From positions 248,001 through 312,000 of the forward strand of contig CAJNDS010002091.1 of the NCBI GenBank assembly GCA_905221605.1: 64,000 nucleotides of DNA, in the 5' to 3' direction. This stretch comes from Symbiodinium natans. Its lineage: Eukaryota > Sar > Dinophyceae > Suessiales > Symbiodiniaceae. The notes beneath the pieces are model-generated. The model was not told the DNA's origin and did not search any database. It saw nothing but the letters and a program-made list of their open reading frames with translations. Numbering within the stretch: the first letter of the stretch is position 1; the number at the start of each line of letters is the position of its first letter. A program made the translations under genes and the position numbers. Below are positions 11,691 to 21,527 of this stretch, one piece after another.

Positions 11691-11819
11691 GGTACGGGGC
11701 CGAAGGGGGGTTAGGGGTTTAGGATTTTAGGGTCTTAGGGTTTTAGGGTTCGGAGCGCTATAGAGGGCAGTTAGCGTTTTAGGCTTCAGCCGCCCAGGGA
11801 TGAACAGACTAAGGGGAGA

Positions 11820-12530
11820 TTTGCCCTGGGGAGTCTCATGAGATGGAGCAGCTGGTTGCCATGGAGGGCAACGCTCTGCGGAAAAATGCGGCTGCCGGTG
11901 TCCCTAAACCCTAAACCCTAAACCCTAAATCCTAAACCCTGTTGTCCATCTGGGGTCTGGTGTGGACAAAAGCCCGGTGGGCACGAAGCCCGTGGTCAAC
12001 CGGCCACAACACTTGCCCTTATGTGCGGCCCCTCTGGACAGGATTTCAGGGCCCTCAACCCTAAACCCTACCCCTAAACCCTAAACCCTAAACCCTAATA
12101 AACCCTAAACCCTAAACCCTAAACCCTAACCCCCGGTTTGTGGGCTTAAGGTGTCTGGGAGCGATCGGGATCAGGGTATAGGGTTCAAGGGTTTAGGGTC
12201 TGCTGGAGTCGAAGGTTCATGGGCAGTTCTAGGTGGGGATAGAAGTGCCCAAAAAAATCGCTTAAGCAATTATGGCATCGAGCTACCTGACTGACGTAGA
12301 GCCCTACTTGTAGTCACCCATGAGCCTCCAAGAAGAACCATGGGGCTTGGTGAAGGGCTAGACAAGAGACAACCGTAAACCCTAAACCCTAAACCCTGCA
12401 GAACGTTGCTCACATGCTGCAATTGTGGCTATCGTGCGCGTTGCTGGATTCACGCTGCCCTCTCTGGACGAGACGAAACCCTGAACTCTACGCAAACCCT
12501 GATCAACTCCATTTTCCGTGCAGGTTGAGT
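11820..12530. other. Unique blocks with coding-like character
   Basis: The blocks at about 11830-11905 (plus-strand reading contains MEQLVAMEGNALRKN) and 12405-12475 (NVAHMLQLWLSCALLD) are stop-free and flanked by CCCTAAA repeats, like the micro-exons elsewhere. I could not find in-frame partners, so no gene is called. Confidence 0.25.
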
Positions 12531-12532
12531 TT

Positions 12533-12659
12533 CCTACTAATTGCGCTTAAGAACCACCCAAAAATATTCTTCCTCATAAGGGTAGTATTGGGATTTTCAT
12601 TTTTTTTTTTTTTGGGGGGGGGGGGGGGGGGGAGGGTGGAGTTCTTAAGCAAACAATAG
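12533..12659. mobile_element. MITE family H copy
   Basis: Left end CTACTAATTGCGCTTAAGAACC and right end GGTTCTTAAGCAAACAATAG-like are inverted. The element contains a T-run/G-run junction. Related sequence lies at 14060-14160 and 63226-63325. Confidence 0.55.
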
Positions 12660-12715
12660 TCTTGGGTGTGTTAGGGTTTACAATTGGGGTTTACAGGTTT
12701 TAAGGGGGGTGTATT

Positions 12716-12812
12716 CTAGGCCCAAGAGTAACCTAGGAGTAAAAGAGCGTGAAGGGGCTTTTCAGGGAAGCTAAACCCTAAAAAAAGAAAAAAGAGCCTA
12801 CTCCGGGCCCTA
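12716..12812. mobile_element. MITE family G copy
   Basis: Begins CTAGGCCCAAGAGTAACC and ends with the inverted GCCTACTCCGGGCCCTAG. The TAGGAGTAAAA interior is shared with five other copies, including those inside the UBL-FNIP genes. Confidence 0.75.
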
Positions 12813-12839
12813 GTAGCCCTAAACCCAGTTTCAAGTTTA

Positions 12840-13048
12840 GGGCTAGGGTTTAGGGTAAGGGTTTAGGGTTTAGGGGGTTTAGGGTTTAGGGTTTAGGGTT
12901 TAGGGTTTAGGGTTTAGGGTTTAGGGTTTAGGGTTTAGGGTTTAGGGTTTAGGGTTTAGGGTTTAGGGTTTAGGGTTTAGGGTTTAGGGTTTAGGGTTTC
13001 GGGTTTAGGGTTTAGGGTTTCGGGTTTAGGGTTTCGGGTTTAGGGTTT
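12840..13048 (+). repeat. Long TTTAGGG array with a head-to-head junction
   Basis: Nearly thirty TTTAGGG units, drifting to TTTCGGG at the right end and then meeting the inverted ACCCGAAACCC form around 13050. Confidence 0.9.
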
Positions 13049-13076
13049 CACCCGAAACCCGAAACCCCGCAGAGGG

Positions 13077-13150
13077 AATCAAGGGCCCAAGCCCTGGATA
13101 CCCGCCAATCATCGCGGCGAAGGCGCCTGACCAGGCAAGCAGGGATGTCA
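13077..13150. repeat. Orphan copy of the UBL-FNIP 5'-flank module
   Basis: This block closely matches sequence found about 200-800 bp upstream of the UBL-FNIP start codons at 23760-23830, 35310-35390 and 38960-39030. It includes CAATCATCGCGGCGAA and CCAGGCAAGCA. No UBL-FNIP gene lies next to it. Confidence 0.7.
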
Positions 13151-13204
13151 CCCTAAACCCTAAACCCTAAACCCTAAACCCTAAACCCTAAACCCTAAAC
13201 CCTA

Positions 13205-13315
13205 GGTTTATATTTCTTGTAGCCCCAAAAGGACACCCGGTATACACACTCACCAATATTAAAAAGGAACCTGATGTACACTCACCAAAAACAGTACTAT
13301 AAACCCTGCTTCATG
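13205..13315. mobile_element. Dispersed repeat (family of 2)
   Basis: Contains AAAAGGACACCCGGTAT and ACACTCACCAATATT; a second copy is at 41390-41505. Probably a small non-coding element. Confidence 0.55.
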
Positions 13316-14189
13316 TAACCCTAAACCCTAAACCCTACACCCGAAACCCCCAGGAGCTCACAAGATCGGTTACGCCATCCATTGTTTCCATGTCACCGTG
13401 TGAGCACCGTGTGAGCAGTCCCCCCCCCCCCCCCCCCCACAAGGTATAAGCCCTAAACCCCAAAACCCTCAGACCCTAGACCCCTGCAGCCCCAAACAAG
13501 CCCTTTTTGCCCTTAAAACCCTTCAAACCCTACGGAAAAAACCCACAAAACCTTGAAAGCCCTGAACCCGCAAGCCCTTAAACCCTAAAACCCAAACCCT
13601 AAACCCTAAACCCTAAACCCTAAACCCTAAACGCCGGGGGGGGGGGGGGGGGGGGTGGTGGGGAGTGAGCAACACAGCACGCCGCACCGGTAGCGCAGGG
13701 AAAGTTTCGAGTGTGGAGCGTTTTCTGAGGGAAGAATGGAGAACCGGCTCCTACCGGTCCTACCTACGGGCTGTGTAGGCTTATAGGGTTTGGGTTAGGG
13801 TTTAATTAGGGTTCAGCAGGGGGGAAGATGCAGTGCCCAAAGCCCTAAACCCTACTCCCTAAACCCTGGGTAATCATACCGACTGAGCGCCTGCAGAGTG
13901 GTTATCTGAGCCGTGGAGCCCCAAAATCCCCCTCCAAGCCTAAACCCTAAACCTTCAGTAAGCAACGCAAACAGGGCTCCTTTCAAAGATTCGGGTTTTG
14001 GATTTGGTAATAAGGGGGATCCTTTTCCTGTTCCAACATATAGCTACTATGTAGGGTTAAGGGTTTAGGGTTTAACAGATAATTATAATCCCTATACTTG
14101 TAAGGAAGAATATCTTATATATGTGTTGGGTGGTTTTTAAGCGAGCAGTAGACAAGGAATCCTGATTCTGATCAAAGCACCAAACCCTA

Positions 14190-14302
14190 AACCGTAAACC
14201 CTAAACCCTAATTAACCCTAAACCCTAAACCCTAAACCCTAAACCCTAAACCCTAAACCCTAAACCCTAAACCCTAAACCCTAAACCCTAAACCCTAAAC
14301 CC
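14190..14302 (-). repeat. CCCTAAA array
   Basis: About fifteen heptamers with one interruption (AATTAA) near 14210. Confidence 0.9.
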
Positions 14303-14372
14303 AAAGGCATCTTGGGTCTAGCTACACCGCAGGACCTGGAGACAGAAGCACGGAGCAGAGTAGGGTGGTTTG

Positions 14373-14490
14373 TAGGGTTTATAGGGTTTAGAGGGTTTAG
14401 CGGGTTTAGAGGGTTTAGAGGGTTTAGAGGGTTTATAGGGTTTATAGGGTTTTTAGGGTGTTTAGGGTTTTTAGGGTTTTTAGGGTTTTA
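14373..14490 (+). repeat. 9-bp GGGTTTAGA/GGGTTTATA variant array
   Basis: The unit is lengthened to nine bases and repeated, then turns into GGGTTTTTA variants. This is a homogenised derivative of the telomere heptamer. Confidence 0.75.
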
Positions 14491-14899
14491 AGGGTTTAGG
14501 GTTTAAGGTCCGCCGACCCTGGCGGCGTGTTGGATAGGTTTCTGGAGGTGAAAACCTCCCTTTTTCCCTCCGCACAGGGCATAGGGTTTTTTTGGGAAAA
14601 AACCCACTTTCTCCCACCAAAAACCCACCCCCCTCCAACCCCCCCCCCCTCCCCCCTTGCTTTTTTCCGCAGTAAAAACTTAACCTGCACCCTAAACCTT
14701 GAACCCTAAGCCGTCCCACCCTTAACCCTAAGCCTGTGGTCGTTGGGCTGTCCTCGGTTTAGGCTTTCGGGGTTTAGGGTTCCGGTTTCGGTTTAGGCTT
14801 TACTTTGGGGTTTAGGGTTCGGCTTTAGGGCTGAGGCTTTAGGGTTTAGGCTGTAGGGTTTAGGGTTTCGGCTGTAGGGTTTAGGGTCGGGTTTGGGTT

Positions 14900-15080
14900 T
14901 AGGGTTTGGCGCCGGGGCACGCTGCGCCGCTTGAGCCCTGAACAATGCTCCGGCGGGGTCGGCGGCTTGAGCCGGAGGCTCTTAAATTTAAGGTTGTGCC
15001 GAGGCACCTTCCGACTCCCCTCCCGGAGGGTCGCGCGCGCTTCGTGTGGAGCCGAAGATGGGCCCGGGGCAGGAGGTTTA
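14900..15080. repeat. GC-rich block duplicated near 40610-40760
   Basis: The part at about 14990-15080 (GAGGCACC, CCCCTCCCGGAGGGTCGCGCGCGC, GGCAGGAGG) corresponds to 40630-40755. This is one of several blocks shared between 13-16 kb and 40-42 kb. Confidence 0.5.
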
Positions 15081-15285
15081 GGGTTTAAGGTTTAGGGTTT
15101 TAGGGTTTTAGGGTTCAGGGTTTTAGTGTTTTTGGGTTTAGGGTGTTAGGGTTTTAGGGTGCTGAACTTGCTGCTTAGGGTTTCTAGAGAATACTAGGAT
15201 GGCCCTAAAAAACCCTCCGCAAAATATTCCTAAATATACTCCTGTTAATTCCAATAGGGGAAAGATAAATTTCCCAAGGGCCTGC

Positions 15286-15415
15286 CAATCATGGGTTCCC
15301 CTACTACCCCCCTTTATTCTGCCCCCCTTAGTTCCCCCTAAACAAAGGCCTTTTAGGGATAAGCCTAAGCCAAATTAAGGTTCTTCAAGGGGGGAACCTA
15401 GGGGGGGGGGGGGTA
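15286..15415. mobile_element. MITE family F copy
   Basis: Left end ATGGGTTCCCCTACTACCCC; the inverted right end GGGGGGTAGTAACC carries an expanded G-run. Confidence 0.65.
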
Positions 15416-15869
15416 GTAACCCTAACCCTAAACCCTAAACCCTAAACCCAAAACCCTAAACCCTAACCCCTAAACCCTAGACCCTAAAGCCCAAACCCTA
15501 AACCCTAAACCCTATCGAGGCCGGAGTAGGAGGACCCATGAACCTAGTATAAAGACCCGAACCCTTCACCCTGCAGGCCGAAGGCCCGAGGTTCTTCTTA
15601 GGCGAGCGGCTCTACCCCACCAAGGGCCCAAAACAAGCTCGGTTTAGGGTTTAGGGTTTAGGGTTTAGGGTTTGGGGTTCAGGGTTTAGGGTTTGGGGTT
15701 TCGGGTTTAGGGTCTGGCAACACCGCCGTAAAAAAAAATGAAGCGCATCTTCTCTTCGGCTTCTCTGGGGCCTGTTCAACAGCGCCCGCCCCAAGAACAA
15801 CCCGACACACTCGACGAAACCTTAAAATAAATATGAGGCCCCAGCCAAAACTAGAATCCTGAATGGGGG

Positions 15870-15929
15870 TTCTAGTACCCGATATTATGATCCCTATGAA
15901 GGGCTGTTAGTATAAGGCTGAACATCCCA
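15870..15929. mobile_element. Partial MITE family A copy
   Basis: Only the right arm (ATCCCTATGAAGGGCTGTTAG through AACATCCC) is clear; the left end is lost. Confidence 0.55.
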
Positions 15930-16073
15930 AACCCCAAACCCCAAACCCCAAACCCCAAACCCCAAACCCCAAACCCCAAACCCCAAACCCCAAACCCCAA
16001 ACCCCAAACCCCAAACCCCAAACCCTAAACCCTAAACCCTAAACCCTAAACCCTAAACCCTAAACCCTAAACC
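15927..16073 (-). repeat. CCCCAAA array passing into CCCTAAA
   Basis: About thirteen CCCCAAA units, then about seven canonical CCCTAAA units. Confidence 0.9.
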
Positions 16074-16203
16074 CAAAACCCAATCACAACCGTCCTCCGC
16101 AGACCCCTTTTTCTGTGAGCCTGCTGCGCGCCAGCTGTGCAACAGGGCCTCACGTGCCTCACTTCGCTCACCTGTCAGCCTGGGCGTTGGAGCGTCCAAA
16201 ATC

Positions 16204-16258
16204 CAGGGTTTAGGGTTTAGGGTTTAGGGTTTAGGGTTTAGGGTTTAGGGTTTAGGGC
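16204..16258 (+). repeat. TTTAGGG array
   Basis: Seven to eight units. Confidence 0.9.
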
Positions 16259-16275
16259 TTAATTTATAAGACTTC

Positions 16276-16404
16276 TATGTGGTCCCTTCATATTCATATG
16301 ATCCCGAAATTTGAAGAGCATGGACCCTTGGGTTTTATGGAGTATACAAAGGGTATCTATATAAGGGTTCTTCAGTTAAGGGCCCGTGCTAAGGGACCAT
16401 GTAG
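16276..16404. mobile_element. MITE family E copy
   Basis: Left end ATGTGGTCCCTT and inverted right end AAGGGACCATGT, with a GTATACAAAGGGTAT interior. Other copies lie at 42513-42620 and 59900-60005. Confidence 0.65.
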
Positions 16405-16678
16405 CTATACCCTAAAGGAATCGATGCTCAAAGATATTTGCTTCGAGGTGGGAGTTCGGGTTTGAGTTGCCAGGCGGAATGTGGCTGGTGCCAACCCTAA
16501 ACCCTAAACCCTCAACCCTATAACCCTATAAACCCCAAACCCTATAAACCCTACTGCAAAAAGGCTTCTGCAGGCCTCATCTATCAGGACTCAAATCGCC
16601 GGCAAACCCTCAGATCCCGAGTCCGGCAAGAGCAAACAATAGGATTCAGAAGGCTTTAGGGTTTAATTAGGGTTTAGG

Positions 16679-16777
16679 GTTTGGGGTTTGGGGTTTGGGG
16701 TTTGGGGTTTGGGGTTTGGGGTTTGGGGTTTGGGGTTTGGGGTTTGGGGTTTGGGGTTTGGGGTTTGGGGTTTGGGG
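16679..16777 (+). repeat. TTTGGGG array
   Basis: About fourteen TTTGGGG units. The array is the inverted counterpart of the CCCCAAA array at 15927. Confidence 0.9.
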
Positions 16778-16931
16778 TGTAGGGCTTAGGGTTCAGGGTT
16801 TAGGGCCGGGAAGTTATGAGGCCTTAGGGTTTCAGATCGGGTTTTAGGATATGGTAATCAGGGTTTAGAGTTTGAGGCTTTGAGGTTTGGGTTTAGGGTT
16901 GTCGTGGTCGATTCCAGGCATACCCTTTATC

Positions 16932-19055
16932 TTATGCCTCTTCTGTGCTCATCGACGTGGCAATACGAAACAACGGAAACTGGACACTCTGCAGGCTGTT
17001 GGGCAGCTGGATCCCCTGCAAGCTCTGGTTGAAGTCATTTCCACACGTCGACGTCTGCAGGGTGCTGAGGAGCCGGATACCCTCCAAGCTCCGGTTGAAA
17101 TTGTGGCCAAACGTCAATGTCTGCAGGGTGCTGGGCAGGTGGATCCCCTCCAAGCTCTGGTTGAAGCCATTACCAAACGTCAACGTTTGAAGGGTGGTGG
17201 GGAGCTGAATCCCCTCGAAGCGCTGGTTGAAATTGTGGCCAAAGGTCAGCTTTTGCAGGGTGCTGGGCAGCTGGATCCCCTCCAAGCTCTTGTTGAAGTA
17301 ATGTCCAAACGTCAACGCCTGCAGGGTGCTGGGCAGCTGGATCCCCTTCAAGCTCTGGTTGAAGTCATTACCAAACGTCAAAGTCTGCAGGGTGCTGGGC
17401 AGCTGGATCCCCTCCAGGCTCTCGTTGAAGTCATGTCCAAACGTTAACGTCTGCAGGGTGCTGGGGAGCTGGATCCCCTCCAAGCTCTGGTTGAACCTGT
17501 GGCCAAACGTGAACGTCTGCAAGGTGCTGGGCAGCTGGATCCGCTTCAAGCTCTGGTTGAAATTACGGCCAAGCGTCAACGTCTGCAGGGTGCCGGGTAG
17601 CTGGATCCCCTCCAAGCTCTGGTTGAAGTCGCTGCCAAACGTCAACGTCTGCAGGGTGCTGGGCAGATGGATCCCCTCCAAGCTCTGGTTGAACTTAATG
17701 CCAAACGTCAACGTCTGCAGGGTGCTGGGCAGCTGGATCCCCTCGAAGCTCTGGTTGAACCTGTTGCCAAACGTCAACGTCTGCAGGGTGCTGGGCAGCT
17801 GGATCCCCTCCAAGCTCTGGTTGAAGTCACTGCCAAATGTCAACGTCTGCAGGGTGTTGGGCAACTGGATCCCCTCCAGGCTCTCGTTGAAGCCACGTCC
17901 AAATGTCAACGTTTGCAGGATGCTTGGCAGCTGGATCCCCTCAAGGCTCTTGTTGAAGTAGGGTCCAAACGTTAACGCCTGCAGGGTGCTGGGCAGCTGG
18001 ATCCCCTTCAAGCTCTGGTTGAAGTTAGAGCCAAACGCCAACGTCTGCAGGGTGCTGGGCAGCTGGATCCCCTCCAAGCTCTGGTTGAAATAATAGCCAA
18101 ACGTCAACGTTTGCAGCGCGCTGGGCAGCTGGATCCCCTCCAAGCTCTGGTTGAAGTCGCTGCCAAACGTCAACGTCTGCAGGCTGCTGGGCAGCTGGAT
18201 CCCCTCCAAGCTCTGGTCGAAGTCTCTGCCAAACGTCAACGTCTGCAGGGTGCTGGGCAGCTGTATCCCCTCCAAGCTCTGGTTGAACTTGTGGCCAAAC
18301 GTCAACGCCTGCAGGGTACTGGGAAGCTGGATCCCCTCTAAGCTCTGGTTGAACGTGTCGCCGAACGTCAACGTCTGAAGGGCGCTGGGCAGCTGGATCC
18401 CCTCCAAGCCCTGGTTGAAGTGCCTTCCAAACGCCAATGTCTGCAGAGCGCTGGGCAGCTGGATCCCCTCCAAGCTCTGGTTGAACCGGTCGCCAAACGT
18501 CAACATCTGCAGGGTGCTGGGCAGCTGGATGCCCTCCACGCTCTGGTTGAAACCGAAGCCAAACGTCAACGTCTGCAGGGTGCTGGGCAGCTGAATCCCG
18601 TGCAAGCTCTGGTTGAAGTCATGTCCAAACGTCAAGGAGACCACTTCATTGAGAGCGCACGCATCCGCAGGACTCAAGGCTTTCTTCGCAAGCATTTTCT
18701 CCAAGCTCACAGCGGCCCGACCCGCCCCGTAGCGTTGAGCCACGTACGTGACTTCGTCGTTCCGCACCTGTTTCAGCAGGGGCTCATGCAGATCGAGCAC
18801 ACCGCCGCCAGAGGTCAGCGCGAGGGACTCCGCGGGGCGGCCGACTTTGGCTGCTACAGCTTCCATCACTTCCCAGACCGTTGCCATAGGGTCGACATCG
18901 ACCTGCACGGCATAGCCTCCGAGACTCTGGATGCTCAAGGGTCGCTTGCCTTCACTTCCGGAGTGTGAGGCCGCATGCCCGGCCTCTCCGAGCATTTTGT
19001 CAAACTCCCGAGCTCCGTGCGAGCCGTGGCTTCCTGCCTCCTGGGCTTCGCTCAT
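16932..19055 (-). CDS. UBL-FNIP repeat protein, copy 1
   Basis: Uninterrupted 707-residue frame. Residues about 39-110 look like a ubiquitin-like fold (RPLSIQSLGGYAVQVDVDP ... EVTYVAQRYG). A short linker follows (AVSLEKMLAKKALSPADACALNEVVSLTFG region), then 25 repeats of exactly 22 residues with consensus xxFNQSLEGIQLPSTLQTLTFG, and a 13-residue tail. The repeat matches the FNIP family (PF05725 type, LRR-like solenoid) known from Dictyostelium, giant viruses and dinoflagellates; a binding role is likely but the partner is unknown. The dipeptide before FNQ varies between repeats while the rest is nearly fixed. The start MSEAQEAG is conserved in copies 3 and 5. No intron. The long plus-strand frames here are antisense shadows of the 66-bp unit. 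Confidence 0.85.
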   Translation of the reverse strand: MSEAQEAGSHGSHGAREFDKMLGEAGHAASHSGSEGKRPLSIQSLGGYAVQVDVDPMATVWEVMEAVAAKVGRPAESLALTSGGGVLDLHEPLLKQVRNDEVTYVAQRYGAGRAAVSLEKMLAKKALSPADACALNEVVSLTFGHDFNQSLHGIQLPSTLQTLTFGFGFNQSVEGIQLPSTLQMLTFGDRFNQSLEGIQLPSALQTLAFGRHFNQGLEGIQLPSALQTLTFGDTFNQSLEGIQLPSTLQALTFGHKFNQSLEGIQLPSTLQTLTFGRDFDQSLEGIQLPSSLQTLTFGSDFNQSLEGIQLPSALQTLTFGYYFNQSLEGIQLPSTLQTLAFGSNFNQSLKGIQLPSTLQALTFGPYFNKSLEGIQLPSILQTLTFGRGFNESLEGIQLPNTLQTLTFGSDFNQSLEGIQLPSTLQTLTFGNRFNQSFEGIQLPSTLQTLTFGIKFNQSLEGIHLPSTLQTLTFGSDFNQSLEGIQLPGTLQTLTLGRNFNQSLKRIQLPSTLQTFTFGHRFNQSLEGIQLPSTLQTLTFGHDFNESLEGIQLPSTLQTLTFGNDFNQSLKGIQLPSTLQALTFGHYFNKSLEGIQLPSTLQKLTFGHNFNQRFEGIQLPTTLQTLTFGNGFNQSLEGIHLPSTLQTLTFGHNFNRSLEGIRLLSTLQTSTCGNDFNQSLQGIQLPNSLQSVQFPLFRIATSMSTEEA

Positions 19056-19616
19056 GCCCCTCCTGGGCGGCCGGTCTTGAAATCTGAACAGCTGCGCACA
19101 CGTGCACGTGCATGCACTTGATGCAGTTGGGGCGCCGAATCCTGCGCAGGCGCGGCCGTAGGGCTTTCACTACGCCCTTCCCCAGGTACCCAGGTACCCC
19201 CGAACTCCAGCTCTAGCAGCCACATGTGAGTGTTGCAGAGTCAAAAAGTGCAGATTTTGTCAGCCTCAAGCACAAAAATCGCCTCAAACTGGGGGGGCGG
19301 GGGGGAGGCAATTGCTCCCAGGGCCGATTTCCCCCCACCCCCCACCCACCTTTCCTTCCGCCCCTGGGTCCCAAGCAATGTTTTGCTAGAAGCAAGACAG
19401 AATAATCTGGAGCATCGGAGAATACAAATGTATACGAAAACATGGTACACATCACAAGTGTAAACGGCTATTTATACCGGACCACTCAACTCCAGACGGG
19501 CCACTAAGCAGCTGGGCTTTGGGTCCCACAGCCATGTAGGAACGAGAAGGATACCCTGTTTTGCTTCAAGGGAGGCAACGACAGGAGGAAGCCATACCGC
19601 CCCACCCCAGAAGAAG
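19056..19616. other. 5' flank of UBL-FNIP copy 1
   Basis: Contains a CATGTGAGTGTTGCAG-type block, a C/G-rich block near 19290-19370, and a segment (about 19480-19600) related to the flanks of copies 3 and 5. A promoter, if any, would be here; no TATA-like element is convincing. Confidence 0.45.
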
Positions 19617-19672
19617 GGTTTAGGGTTTAGGGTTTAGGGTTTAGGGTTTAGGGTTTAGGGTTTAGGGTTAAG
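19617..19672 (+). repeat. TTTAGGG array
   Basis: Eight units upstream of UBL-FNIP copy 1. Confidence 0.9.
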
Positions 19673-20087
19673 GAGCTTCAGGGTCAAGGGGGGGTGGGAT
19701 ACCATGGGAGGGGGTTCGGCGAACCGAGAATCGGTCACTATAGGGTCCTGCAGAACTTCATACTTCGGTAGCTGGAACTTGTCTAAGTAACAAGGACCCG
19801 AAAAGAGATAGTGACCCTAAACCCTAAACCCTAAACCCTAAACCCTAAACCCTGAAGTTGACTCACTGAGTTTTCTGGGGAAGAAAGGCGAACCGGTCCA
19901 ACCTCGGGGCCTTTTTTTGGGGTGCTGTGGGGGCTCCCTTTAGGGCTGTGGCTGTGGCTTAGCATGTATCCATTTCAACACGTGTGTGTGGTGAGCTTAC
20001 TCTCAGGGGAGCTCGCAAGGTGGAAAGCTTCGGATTTTCTCATGCGGTTCCGTATTCAGAGGTGGGTATAGGGTTCAGGCTTCATGA

Positions 20088-20720
20088 GGTTTAAAATTTG
20101 GACCCTAAACCCTAAACCCTAAACCCCAAAACCCTCAACCGTATACCCTAAACCCTAAGGGCATACTGTTCATAAGGGTCTTGAATTTCGGTGTAAAGTT
20201 TCAGCTTGAGATCTGGTTTGGCACTTCCACTTGCATGCAGAGATTACGCGTTGTAGGGTTGATGGAATCGGGTTTGGGGTTTGGGGGGTTTGGGGTTTGG
20301 GGTTTGGGGTTTGGGGTTTGGGATTTGGGATTTGGGATTTGGGATTTAGGGTTGCAAAAGCCCCAGAACCCATAACCCCTAAACCCTGTAACCCCTATCA
20401 ACCCTAGCTTATAAACCCTATAAACCCTATCAATCCTATAACCCCTATCAACCCTACACAAACCCTACAAGCCCTACAAAGCCAACAAACCCCACAAACC
20501 CTCCGAAACCCTCCAAACCCGATAAGCCCTACAAACCCTCACAAACCCTCACACAGCCTGGAAGCCCTACAAAGCCAACAAACCCTCACAAACCCGATAA
20601 GCCATACAAACCCTAGAGACCCTAATCCTAAACCCTAAACCCTAAACCCTAGACCCTAGACCCTAGACCCTAGACCCTAGACCCTAAACCCTAAACCCTA
20701 ACCCCTAATCCTAAACCGCT
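20088..20720. repeat. Mixed telomere-variant region downstream of copy 2
   Basis: CCCTAAA, TTTGGGG/TTTGGGA, CCCTATCAA/CCCTACAAA and CCCTAGA variants follow one another. The CCCTACAAA section recurs at 36010-36190, so it is part of the duplicated gene unit. Confidence 0.7.
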
Positions 20721-20787
20721 GGGCCTTGCCCTTCAAGGCTTCCACGGCTTTGACCCCTTGGGCGCCGGCCCGCATAGGTTTGAGAGT

Positions 20788-20900
20788 TTAGGGTTTGTAG
20801 GGTTTAGGGTTTAGGGTTTAGGGTTTAGGGTTTAGGGTTTAGGGTTTAGGGTTTAGGGTTTAGGGTTTAGGGTTTAGGGTTTAGGGTTTAGGGTTTAGGG
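20788..20900 (+). repeat. TTTAGGG array
   Basis: About fifteen units within the 3' flank of UBL-FNIP copy 2. Confidence 0.9.
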
Positions 20901-21346
20901 GGTTTGTAGGGTTTAGGGTTCGAGGTTTTGGGTTTGAGGGCTTAGTTTTTGAAGTTGGGTTTCAGGGTTTGGTTTGAGGGCTCAGGATTGAAATTAGGTT
21001 TTTTGGGGTTTGGGCTTGAGGGCTTAGGTTCTGAGATTGGATGATTGGGTTTGGGCTTGAGGGGTTAGAGATGGGGTTTCAGGGATTGGGCTCAGGGTTT
21101 TTTGGTTTGAGGTTTGAGGGCTTCAGGAGTTCAAATTCACGCGCGTAACTATAGTATTCTGGGGTTTCGCTCACGTGTTCGTGCATTTGCAATATAATTC
21201 ATGCGGTTCCTTGTAATTCTATTGGAAGTGCGCTCACTGCGTTCTCTTCACATTAATAATAATAATACCCTCGTCACGCACTACGTTGATACATTATATT
21301 CACTGATTCACTTTGGATTCCGTGCCATGCAAGCATGCCCTTTCTC

Positions 21347-21527
21347 TTACGCCTCTTCTTCCATGCTCAGCGAAGTGGCAACACGAAACATCTGTAGCTG
21401 GACACTCTGCAGGCTGTTGGGGAATGCGATGCCCTCCAAACGCTGGTTGAACCTGTAACCAAGCATCAAGGTCTGCAGGGTGCTGGGCAGCTGGATCCCC
21501 TCCAGGCTCTGGTTGAAGTCTCCTCCA
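21347..21527 (-). pseudogene. Detached C-terminus of UBL-FNIP copy 2
   Basis: Beyond the family G insertion one more 66-bp repeat and the usual C-terminus (ending SLSMEEEA then TAA at 21347-21349) survive in the frame expected of an intact gene. The insertion shifts the frame, so copy 2 stops at 21466 and this part is not translated in phase. Confidence 0.7.

Larger units (their letters stand above)
15738..16200 (+). repeat. Segment paralogous to 41555-41870
   Basis: Two unique blocks (15738-15825 and 16085-16200) flank a partial family A MITE and a CCCCAAA array. The region at 41555-41870 has matching blocks in the same order around a complete family A MITE. CCCCTTTTCTGTGAG and CTGCTGCGCGCCAGC are shared. 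Short stop-free plus-strand readings exist in both; no function assigned. Confidence 0.5.

Noticed and set aside
16932-19055. CRISPR-like regular repeats
   Set aside because: The 66-bp periodicity encodes a protein repeat in one continuous frame; no spacers and no cas genes.
20170-20461. Pro/Asn-rich ORFs on both strands
   Set aside because: Direct translation of TTTGGGG/TTTGGGA variants.
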